Below, piece after piece: positions 1-5,386 of a stretch of 5,386 nt of DNA. Source of the DNA: Candidatus Aminicenantota bacterium (lineage in GTDB: Bacteria; Acidobacteriota; Aminicenantia; Aminicenantales; Aminicenantaceae); assembly GCA_016926925.1 (NCBI GenBank), contig JAFGNQ010000439.1, positions 1 to 5,386 on the forward strand. The letters run 5' to 3'. Both the position numbers and the translations under genes were made by a program. Under the pieces are notes generated by a model that saw only the letters and a program-made list of their open reading frames with translations, was not told where the DNA came from and made no database searches. Within the stretch, counting starts at the first letter, position 1; each line of letters starts with the position of its first letter.

Positions 1-1121
1 CAACCGCTGGGGCGGTCATCGGTGCGCCGATGATCAACATCGGGCGATTCCGGCTATTCGGCTGGACCCAAGACACCTATTCCGTTCGAGCGATAGAGCT
101 CATGGAGCGCTCTCTGGTGATCGATATGTTGAGCCCTCTGTCCATCAACAATGCCGACTTAGGCAAATGGTTTCAGAACCCGGATACGTTCACCGAAAAC
201 GATTTCAAAAAATTCAGAGACTCGGGCATCAACGTCTTTCATCCGTCCTTCGGTATCGGAGGCCCGAACGCCTATGATGCCGTGCTGAAGTTCGTGGCCG
301 GAACGAGCGGCTTTTTGGCCAATCACGACCGGTGGTTCATGCGTGTCGACAGCGCCGACGATCTTGTCCGTGTCAAAGAGTCCGGAAAGATCGGGCTTAT
401 CATCGGCGTCCAGAATTCGGATCATTTCCGGAATCCGAGGGATGTGGATTACTTCCACAGCATCGGACAAAGGGTTTCTCAACTGACCTACAACGCGCAG
501 AACCTCATCGGGAGCGGTTCGACCGAACGCCGCGACGGGGGGCTGAGTGATTTCGGTAGCAAGATAGTCGAGCAGATGAACAAAATCGGGATGGCCGTCG
601 ATGTCTCTCATTGCGGAGACCAAACAACATTGGATACTTTTGAGGCTTCTCGCAGTCCCGTGCTGATCACCCATTCGAACTGCCGGGCGTTGACGCCCGG
701 CCATCCCCGCTGCAAAACGGACGAAGCGATTCAAAAAATGGGGGGGACCGGCGGTGTCATGGGCATTACCGGGGTGAGGAATTTTGTCGCGCCGCAAGAA
801 CCGACGACTATCGAACACTTCGTCGATCACATCGACCATGTGGCCAAACTCATTGGAGTCGAAAAAGTGGGGTTGGGCAGCGACAGCGACCTGGAAGGCT
901 ACGACGATCTTCCTAAAGCCCAATACAATGCCCTTAAAAATGCCTACAAGGATACTTATGCCTTTAGAGAGAAGATCGACATTGAAGGGCTGGACCATCC
1001 CAAACGAATGTTCGATGTCACGGAAGCCTTGATCCGACGGGGTTACAACGATGCGGACATCGAGGGTATCCTGGGCGGCAATTTCAAGCGTGTTCTTTCC
1101 AATATATGGACGACTGATTAG
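1..1121 (+). CDS. M19-family (membrane dipeptidase-like) protein, 5'-truncated, Tat-exported
   Basis: Family M19 comprises zinc dipeptidases with a TIM-barrel amidohydrolase fold. Numbering from the first in-window ATG (position 30), the C-terminal half is clear M19: DVSHCGD (His194), THSNCRAL (His215) followed by GHPRCKTDEAI, GGVMGI, and GLGSDSD (Asp285). These match the two second-site metal His residues and the catalytic Asp of renal dipeptidase. The first-site His-x-Asp is absent (VIDMLSP at 30-36) and the bridging Glu is Gln128 in GVQNSDHF, so it may bind one metal or have changed activity. ATG 30 is probably internal: the frame stays open to position 3 and encodes TAGAVIGAPMINIGR, which resembles the hydrophobic end of a Tat signal peptide; the twin-Arg start would lie left of the window. 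The stop lies 12 bases before the next gene, suggesting an operon. Family placement is firm; substrate is unknown. Confidence 0.88.
   Translation, partial: TAGAVIGAPMINIGRFRLFGWTQDTYSVRAIELMERSLVIDMLSPLSINNADLGKWFQNPDTFTENDFKKFRDSGINVFHPSFGIGGPNAYDAVLKFVAGTSGFLANHDRWFMRVDSADDLVRVKESGKIGLIIGVQNSDHFRNPRDVDYFHSIGQRVSQLTYNAQNLIGSGSTERRDGGLSDFGSKIVEQMNKIGMAVDVSHCGDQTTLDTFEASRSPVLITHSNCRALTPGHPRCKTDEAIQKMGGTGGVMGITGVRNFVAPQEPTTIEHFVDHIDHVAKLIGVEKVGLGSDSDLEGYDDLPKAQYNALKNAYKDTYAFREKIDIEGLDHPKRMFDVTEALIRRGYNDADIEGILGGNFKRVLSNIWTTD
682..701. repeat. Perfect 8-bp GC inverted repeat with 4-base loop inside gene 1
   Basis: GCCGGGCG at 682-689 is followed by the loop TTGA and then its exact reverse complement at 694-701. 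The arms are entirely G/C, so the RNA could form a very stable hairpin. It lies over codons for the conserved C-R-A-L-T-P-G segment next to the metal-binding His215. No T-run follows, so it is not an intrinsic terminator. The sequence is certain; a function is not. Confidence 0.6.
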
Positions 1122-1123
1122 AC

Positions 1124-1130
1124 GGGAGGT
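1124..1130 (+). promoter_or_regulatory. Ribosome binding site of the CocE/NonD-type hydrolase
   Basis: GGGAGGT followed by GA gives a long match to the 16S anti-Shine-Dalgarno. It lies in the 12-base gap after the stop of gene 1. Two ATG codons follow back to back: from GGAGG the spacing is 4 bases to ATG 1134 and 7 bases to ATG 1137. The second is better placed, so the true start may be one codon later. The site supports independent translation of gene 2 within a shared transcript. Confidence 0.8.
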
Positions 1131-1133
1131 GAA

Positions 1134-2924
1134 ATGATGACACGAGAAATGAGACGTGGTGTTTTTCTCATTGTTTGCTTAATCGTATCGGGGTTGTTCC
1201 TAATGCCTCAACCTGTCCCGGCAAATGAAGGGAAGTCGGCCGAAATCGAGATGATCATCGACCAAAAAATCCCCATGAAGGATGGAATCAATCTCGTCGC
1301 CAAGATCTGGAAACTGGCAGATATGGTGAAGCCGCTTCCGGCCGTGTTTGCCCTCACCCCCTATATTGCGGACGAGGGGCAGAAATGGGGGCCGTTCTTT
1401 GTGGAGAACGGCTATGTTTATGTTCATGTGGACTGTCGGGGAAGAGGGAACTCCGAGGGCGAGTTCTACCCGACTGAAAATGACGGAGCGGACGGTGCCC
1501 AGGTAATCGAATGGATTGCGAGGCAGCCCTGGTGCGACGGGCAGGTGGCGATGAGGGGCGGCTCTTACAGAGGAATGGTGCAGTGGCAGGCTTTGATGAA
1601 TTTCCCGCCTTCCTTGAAGACCATCGTGCCCACGGCCTCAGGTGCCCCGGGCATAGATTTTCCCTGGCCATGCAACATCGGTGTTTCGTATTTTACCCAA
1701 TGGCTCGGCTACACAGCCGGACAAACCCAAAATATCAATCTCTTCGGGGACGGAAAATACTGGTCCGATAAATTTTACAAAATGTACAGCGAGCATCTGC
1801 CTTTTGCCAAACTGGCGGAGATTACCGGAAGCAATCAAAAGATTTTCGACCGCTGGTTATCCCATCCCGCCTACGACGATTTCTGGAGGAAGCTCACTCC
1901 TGCGGACGATGATTACGGAAAAATGAATATCCCGATCCTCACAATTACCGGACATTTTGACGGCGACCAGCCCGGGGCCATGAGCTATTATAAAAAGCAT
2001 ATGAAGTACGGGACCGAAGATGCCAAAGCCAAACATTATCTTCTCATGGGGCCCTGGGATCATGGCGGTACGCGAAAGCCGAGGAAAGAGCTCGGCGACA
2101 TGGTCTTCGGCGACAACTCGGTGTTGGATATAGATAAACTCCATGTGGAATGGTACGACTGGGCACTCAAAGGGAAAGAAAAACCGGAATTGCTGAAAAA
2201 ACGGGTCTGCTACTACATGCTGAATGCGAATGAATGGCGGTATTCTGACAGCCTGGACGGAGTTGCCGATTCCAAGGTTATGTGGTATCTGAGCTCAGAG
2301 GGGGGAAAAGCCAACGATGTCTTTCAATCCGGATTTCTCACCGAGCAGCTGCCTCAGGAGAAACAGGATCCGGATGTCTACGAATACGACCCTCTTGATA
2401 TCATGTCCAAGGAAGAATATTTAACTCAGGGGCAGGCGGGCTACGGCGATTTGAGCGCTGCCTTCAGCGGAGACAGCTTGATATATCACAGCCCTCCTCT
2501 GGAAAATGATGTGGAGGTCGCCGGTTATGTTAAATTCCGGGCGTATATAGAACTCAATGTGCCGGATACGGATTTCGGTGTGGCTCTTTATGAAATACGG
2601 CGGGATGGAAAATCGGTAAACCTGGCCAATGACATGATGCGGGCCCGCTACCGAAATTCTTTGACGAAGCCCGAGATGGTCAAACCGGGCGAAATCAATC
2701 TCTACGAGTTCAAGAATTTTTATTGGTTTGCCCGAAGGATCGAAAAGGGCAGCCGTTTGCGACTCGTTATCAGCAGTTTGAACACGCCCAGCTTGGAGAA
2801 AAACTACAACTCCGGCGGAGTCGTTGCTGAGGAAACCGCAAAAGACGCGAAGACAGCGGTTGTGAAACTCTATCACGACGACCGGTATCCCAGCGCGCTG
2901 GAAATTCCGGTGCTAAAGGAATAA
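1134..2924 (+). CDS. Exported CocE/NonD-family serine hydrolase (S15-like)
   Basis: This 596-residue protein resembles the CocE/glutaryl-7-ACA acylase/X-Pro dipeptidyl-peptidase group of alpha/beta hydrolases, which cleave ester or amide bonds through a Ser-Asp-His triad. A Sec signal is visible: basic start (R4, R7, R8), hydrophobic stretch about 9-24, likely cleavage after PVPA at 30. The N-terminal hydrolase domain (about 38-330) has DCRGRGNSEG (100-109), the nucleophile elbow GGSYRG (Ser144), GHFDGDQ (Asp276) and GPWDHGG (His310). Residues about 180-255 form a cap-like insert. The C-terminal part (about 345-590) fits the beta-rich jelly-roll domain of the family, with YEYDPLD near 416-422 and a typical end around HDDRYPSALEIPV. 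Length is normal. It is probably co-transcribed with the M19 gene. Cys15 lies in the hydrophobic stretch but LIVC is a poor lipobox, so a soluble periplasmic protein is more likely. Substrate cannot be told. Confidence 0.9.
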   Translation: MMTREMRRGVFLIVCLIVSGLFLMPQPVPANEGKSAEIEMIIDQKIPMKDGINLVAKIWKLADMVKPLPAVFALTPYIADEGQKWGPFFVENGYVYVHVDCRGRGNSEGEFYPTENDGADGAQVIEWIARQPWCDGQVAMRGGSYRGMVQWQALMNFPPSLKTIVPTASGAPGIDFPWPCNIGVSYFTQWLGYTAGQTQNINLFGDGKYWSDKFYKMYSEHLPFAKLAEITGSNQKIFDRWLSHPAYDDFWRKLTPADDDYGKMNIPILTITGHFDGDQPGAMSYYKKHMKYGTEDAKAKHYLLMGPWDHGGTRKPRKELGDMVFGDNSVLDIDKLHVEWYDWALKGKEKPELLKKRVCYYMLNANEWRYSDSLDGVADSKVMWYLSSEGGKANDVFQSGFLTEQLPQEKQDPDVYEYDPLDIMSKEEYLTQGQAGYGDLSAAFSGDSLIYHSPPLENDVEVAGYVKFRAYIELNVPDTDFGVALYEIRRDGKSVNLANDMMRARYRNSLTKPEMVKPGEINLYEFKNFYWFARRIEKGSRLRLVISSLNTPSLEKNYNSGGVVAEETAKDAKTAVVKLYHDDRYPSALEIPVLKE

Positions 2925-2929
2925 GAAGG

Positions 2930-2949
2930 GCTCCTCATCATTTGGGAGC
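2930..2949. repeat. Short inverted repeat between convergent gene ends
   Basis: GCTCC at 2930-2934 pairs with GGAGC at 2945-2949, with one possible G-T pair inside and an 8-base loop. It spans the stop of the minus-strand gene and the 13-base gap. On the plus strand it is followed by A residues; on the minus strand by a loosely pyrimidine-rich stretch (CCCTTCTTATTCC). It is at best a weak terminator for the minus gene, and no better terminator is visible between these genes. Confidence 0.3.
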
Positions 2950-4458
2950 AAAAAAGTCTTTGCTGGAATTGGCCATATCCAGAACAGCCTTGTAGAGGAC
3001 GAACGCCAAATCCTCAAGCATTTTGGGTGTGATGGTCTGAAGCGTGTCCTTTGTCGTGTGTGGAAAAGTCGGGGTGCCGTAAGCCCGGAGTATGATAATC
3101 GGGATCTTTTTATTGAGGAAGAGGTCTGCATCGAACATAGGCTTTTGGACACCTGGATAGGGGAGAGTGTCCATGGGAATCTTTGAGAGGGCATCGTTGG
3201 CTTTAGCGATAAAGCTCCACTGATCCGGGTAATCCAGCGCAGCCAGAGCTTGCAGTTTATCTCCGCATCCCACTCTGTCAAGGTTTAAAAAGGCCACTGT
3301 TTTATCCTTGGGAAAGACGGGATCGGCCAGATATGTTTCTGCTCCCCTGAGGGCTTGTTCTTTGGATCCGAACGCGATAAACAGTATCGAACGCTTGGTT
3401 TTTACCGGACTTTTTGACAGGGCTTCGGCCATGCCAAGCATAACAGCTATTCCGGAAGCGTTGTCGTTTGCCCCGGGAATGACCTCGTAACAGAACCCGC
3501 AGTGGTCGAGGTTGGCTCCCATAATGATCGCTTCCTCCTTGAGCAGCGGATCCGTACCCGCGATCAGGCCGAGGACATTGTAACCGACACCTCTTTTGTG
3601 ATGCTCCGTGAAATTCTCTATGGTAAAAGTTTTCCCTGTCCGGAAGGATCGGGGCTTCAGGTCGGTTTGAATTTCGGCCTTGACTTGTTCATGTGTTTTG
3701 TCTCTACCTGCGAAGATGTCCGTCACGACGGCATCACCCACTTGGGAGACCATAAAGCCTTCCACATAGTCGATGTTGGGATTGACCCTCAGATCGTTGA
3801 TGAGCATGCCTCTTGCGCCATGAGCGACAGCCATTTTGATCTTATACTGGGGCAGGGCATAGGGCCGCCATTCCTTGTAGAGATCGGGATTTTTCTCAGA
3901 GGAGACAGGTACTTCCGGCTCGACCAGGACGATTTTCCCCTTGACATTGACATCCGCATAATCATCATATTCAAGTTCTGAGGCTGTGATGCCATAGCCG
4001 ACATAGACGACTTCCGCTGTACGTTTCCCGTTTCCCGATTGAGACCCGGGGTAATACTCTTTTTCGTAGACGTATTTTTTCTTTCTCCATTTTCCTCGAG
4101 ACTTGTAGGTGTGGGAGAGTTCGCCGCCTACAAAGACAATGGTATAGGGGTTGGGATAAGACTGGAGGAAGGTGTCTTTTTCTCCCTCAGGCGCGATTCC
4201 CCATTGCTCAAAGAGGGAAGCAACCCAGTTGGCACAAGCTTTGTACTCAGGTGTACCTGCCAAGCGGCCGGCAAAATCCTCGGAAGACAGTTTCGCGACA
4301 TACTTCAGGAGGGTGTCTTTGGAGACGGCCTCCATCGCTTTCTGGAGCTGGGTTCGTTCTTCCTCTGAGATCCGTGTTTCCGTGACAGTCCCTGCACAGT
4401 ATGCAAGAAAAGAGATAGCGATGAGTACCGCCCCTGTTTTAATTTTCGAATTGACCAT
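2938..4458 (-). CDS. Exported M28-family peptidase-like protein with PA domain; altered active site
   Basis: M28 enzymes are two-metal aminopeptidases or carboxypeptidases. This 506-residue protein starts with a signal-like segment (K5, K7, then hydrophobic 9-20) ending in LAYC (Cys21); Tyr before Cys makes a lipoprotein anchor doubtful. Residues 46-90 match the family's N-terminal part (SSEDFAGRLAGT). About 145-285 look like an inserted PA domain (YVGYGI, DDYADVNVKGKIVLVEPE, AVAHGARGMLI). The peptidase core from about 292 has GANLDHCG, PGANDNASG (Asp332), FGSKEQ (Glu367), LNLDRVG (Asp394) and PHTTKD (His467). Compared with the usual GAHLDH and FGxEE, the first metal His is Asn316 and the general-base Glu is Lys366; four of five metal ligands remain. 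A CGFC pair (320-323) sits beside the site. It may be catalytically dead or altered. The start is supported by a Shine-Dalgarno and a promoter. It is convergent with the CocE-type gene. Confidence 0.9.
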   Translation of the reverse strand: MVNSKIKTGAVLIAISFLAYCAGTVTETRISEEERTQLQKAMEAVSKDTLLKYVAKLSSEDFAGRLAGTPEYKACANWVASLFEQWGIAPEGEKDTFLQSYPNPYTIVFVGGELSHTYKSRGKWRKKKYVYEKEYYPGSQSGNGKRTAEVVYVGYGITASELEYDDYADVNVKGKIVLVEPEVPVSSEKNPDLYKEWRPYALPQYKIKMAVAHGARGMLINDLRVNPNIDYVEGFMVSQVGDAVVTDIFAGRDKTHEQVKAEIQTDLKPRSFRTGKTFTIENFTEHHKRGVGYNVLGLIAGTDPLLKEEAIIMGANLDHCGFCYEVIPGANDNASGIAVMLGMAEALSKSPVKTKRSILFIAFGSKEQALRGAETYLADPVFPKDKTVAFLNLDRVGCGDKLQALAALDYPDQWSFIAKANDALSKIPMDTLPYPGVQKPMFDADLFLNKKIPIIILRAYGTPTFPHTTKDTLQTITPKMLEDLAFVLYKAVLDMANSSKDFFAPK

Positions 4459-4463
4459 GATAA

Positions 4464-4468
4464 CTCCT
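4464..4468 (-). promoter_or_regulatory. Ribosome binding site of the M28-like gene
   Basis: Read on the minus strand this is AGGAG, five bases before the ATG at 4458. It fixes the chosen start. A CTCC copy lies just upstream on the same strand (4478-4481 read in reverse) and could pair with it weakly in the leader RNA. Confidence 0.75.
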
Positions 4469-4487
4469 GATCTGATCGGAGTGCACT

Positions 4488-4516
4488 ATTTTAACCACTC
4501 ATCATTTGTCTGTAAA
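4488..4516 (-). promoter_or_regulatory. Sigma70-type promoter for the M28-like gene
   Basis: On the minus strand TTTACA (4516-4511) is a 5/6 match to the -35 box and TAAAAT (4493-4488) a 5/6 match to the -10 box, separated by exactly 17 bases. Transcription would begin near 4480-4482, giving a leader of about 23 bases that contains the ribosome binding site. This is a visual consensus match without experimental support, but spacing and position are ideal. Confidence 0.7.
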
Positions 4517-4576
4517 GCAAAATACATTAAGAAAAATGAGGATTGAATTTCGTTGGCGACGATGATGCCCGGTTTC

Positions 4577-4585
4577 TGTTATCAT
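4577..4585 (+). promoter_or_regulatory. Possible extended -10 promoter for the aminopeptidase gene
   Basis: TGTTATCAT fits the extended -10 pattern TG-n-TATAAT with one mismatch. Transcription would start near 4592, about 20 bases before the ATG at 4612. No convincing -35 box sits at 17 bases: TTGAAT (4543) and TTGGCG (4553) are both too far upstream. Extended -10 promoters can work with a weak -35, so this is plausible but unproven. Confidence 0.4.
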
Positions 4586-4595
4586 GGGGAACATT

Positions 4596-4600
4596 GGGAG
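4596..4600 (+). promoter_or_regulatory. Weak ribosome binding site of the aminopeptidase gene
   Basis: GGGAG lies 11 bases before ATG 4612, slightly farther than usual. No nearer purine-rich site is present. The only in-frame upstream alternative close by is TTG at 4594, which overlaps this site and is unlikely to be the start. Confidence 0.45.
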
Positions 4601-4611
4601 ATTGGCATTCG

Positions 4612-5386
4612 ATGAAAAAGCAGCAGCCGAAAAGCGAGATTGCTCGAGCGTGCTTGTTCGCCCTGATGCACAACCTGGGTTTGATGCCCCATGAAAAGGT
4701 TTTGATTGTGACAGACAGGGAGAAAAGGTTTATAGCAGAGGCCATGAAAGAGGCCGCTTTGTTTCTAACGCCTCGGGTTGATCTATTGGAGATTCCGGTT
4801 CTCGAGGTCTCGGGCCGGGAGCCGCCTGACTCAGTGGCTGAAGTCATGCTCCGGTCGGATGTTATCTTGATGCCCCTGGCAAAATCCCTGTCCTGGACTC
4901 AAGCTCGCATGAAAGCGACGGTAAGCGGGGCCCGGATCGCTTCCATGCCGGGAATTACTGCAGAGACCGTACTGCGAACTTTTACTCAGGATTATGAGCC
5001 TATCCGTCGGAGGGTGAACCTTCTCTGCGATCTTTTAGATGAAGCGGATGGCGTTGGTATCACTTCAGACCTTGGGACGGATCTCACTTTCCGAGTTAAG
5101 GGAAGAAGAGGGCGTGGGAGAAGAGCGGGGATCTATACGGAAAAAGGTTCCTGGGGAAATTTACCCTGTGGCGAAGCTTTTATCGCTCCTATTGAAGGAA
5201 CTGCGAACGGGGTCTATTTCGTGGATGCCTCGCACTCGGGAACAGGAAAAATCCGCGAGCCTATTCGTGTGGAGGTCCGTGAAGGCAGAGCACAGAAGCT
5301 TACCGGCGGCGAGCAATCAGAGACTCTAACCTCCGTTCTCAGAAGCCTCGATAATCCCGATGCCTTCAACATCGCTGAGTTCGGAC
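4612..5386 (+). CDS. Aminopeptidase (M29 / aminopeptidase T-like), 3'-truncated
   Basis: The frame is open for 258 codons from ATG 4612 to the right edge with no stop. It resembles the short bacterial proteins annotated as leucyl aminopeptidase or aminopeptidase T (M29-like metallopeptidases, which remove N-terminal residues from peptides). Supporting segments, from memory of the family: residues 82-94 (SDVILMPLAKSLS), 106-115 (GARIASMPGI), 183-200 (NLPCGEAF then APIEGTANG, with Glu188 and Glu195 as candidate metal ligands), a VDAS segment at 204-207, and the start of an IAEFG motif at the edge. The His- and Asp-bearing C-terminal metal motifs would lie beyond the window. There is no signal peptide; the start MKKQQPKSE is hydrophilic, so it is probably cytoplasmic. 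An Arg-rich run GRRGRGRR (164-171) occupies a loop that I expect to be less basic. It is divergent from the M28-like gene and may share its control region. Family assignment is good; exact substrate is unknown. Confidence 0.83.
   Translation, partial: MKKQQPKSEIARACLFALMHNLGLMPHEKVLIVTDREKRFIAEAMKEAALFLTPRVDLLEIPVLEVSGREPPDSVAEVMLRSDVILMPLAKSLSWTQARMKATVSGARIASMPGITAETVLRTFTQDYEPIRRRVNLLCDLLDEADGVGITSDLGTDLTFRVKGRRGRGRRAGIYTEKGSWGNLPCGEAFIAPIEGTANGVYFVDASHSGTGKIREPIRVEVREGRAQKLTGGEQSETLTSVLRSLDNPDAFNIAEFG

Noticed and set aside
18..31. ATCGG-TGCG-CCGAT inverted repeat at the left edge
   Set aside because: Only five paired bases inside coding sequence for the signal peptide region; easily due to chance.
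159..998. 279-codon open frame on the minus strand opposite gene 1
   Set aside because: It lies wholly antisense to a clearly conserved M19 coding sequence and its translation shows no recognisable domain; it is a shadow of codon bias.
3502..3981. 159-codon open frame on the plus strand opposite the M28-like gene
   Set aside because: Antisense to conserved PA and peptidase motifs, with no recognisable protein features.
4396..4407. Lipoprotein signal (LAYC) in the M28-like protein
   Set aside because: Tyr immediately before Cys does not fit the usual Gly/Ala/Ser lipobox position, so I do not call it a lipoprotein, though export is likely.
4536..4565. Tiny open frame (ATG at 4536, nine codons) in the intergenic region
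   Set aside because: It would lie upstream of the proposed transcription start, has no clear ribosome binding site and is too short to support.
4527..4847. 106-codon minus-strand open frame covering the divergent region and the start of gene 4
   Set aside because: It overlaps the conserved aminopeptidase frame and would cross both promoters; no domain or good ribosome site seen.
5039..5329. 96-codon plus-strand open frame near the right edge
   Set aside because: It is an out-of-frame reading of the aminopeptidase gene, whose own frame carries the family motifs and stays open to the edge.
1..5386. CRISPR arrays, tRNA/rRNA genes, insertion sequences, phage or toxin-antitoxin modules
   Set aside because: No spaced direct repeats, cloverleaf-like sequence, transposase or integrase motifs, or small paired genes were seen on either strand.

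Overview
The window holds four hydrolase genes, two of them cut by the window edges. Base composition is moderate, Shine-Dalgarno sites are purine-rich, and one divergent gene has a sigma70-like promoter. Export signals are of Tat type (remnant), Sec type and Sec or atypical lipoprotein type. This points to a Gram-negative bacterium rich in peptidases. The protein flavour reminds me of Acidobacteria/Aminicenantes or Desulfobacterota-like genomes, but that is an impression from memory and there is no marker gene to settle it.

Layout: (1) positions 1-1121, plus strand: 5'-truncated M19 'membrane dipeptidase' family protein. Its open frame runs off the left edge and carries what looks like the end of a Tat signal peptide. 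(2) 1134-2924, plus strand, 12 bases behind gene 1 and probably in the same operon: exported CocE/NonD-type (S15-like) serine hydrolase. (3) 2938-4458, minus strand, convergent with gene 2 with only 13 bases between the stop codons: exported M28-family protein with a PA domain. (4) 4459-4611: 153-base divergent intergenic region with a good sigma70-type promoter for the minus gene and a possible extended -10 promoter for the plus gene. (5) 4612-5386, plus strand: aminopeptidase of the M29/aminopeptidase T type without a signal peptide, cut by the right edge.

Together the genes look like a peptide or amide/ester hydrolysis neighbourhood: three proteins predicted outside the cytoplasm and one cytoplasmic aminopeptidase that could finish imported peptides. 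That pathway is inference from gene content only.

The most unusual feature is that both exported metallopeptidase-like proteins depart from their family's metal site. The M19 protein lacks the His-x-Asp pair and has Gln in place of the bridging Glu, a pattern I believe marks a whole subfamily. The M28 protein has Asn in place of the first metal His and Lys in place of the general-base Glu, which suggests a pseudoenzyme or altered chemistry. I see no RNA genes, CRISPR array, mobile element or phage-like feature, and no stretch over 300 bases without a gene.
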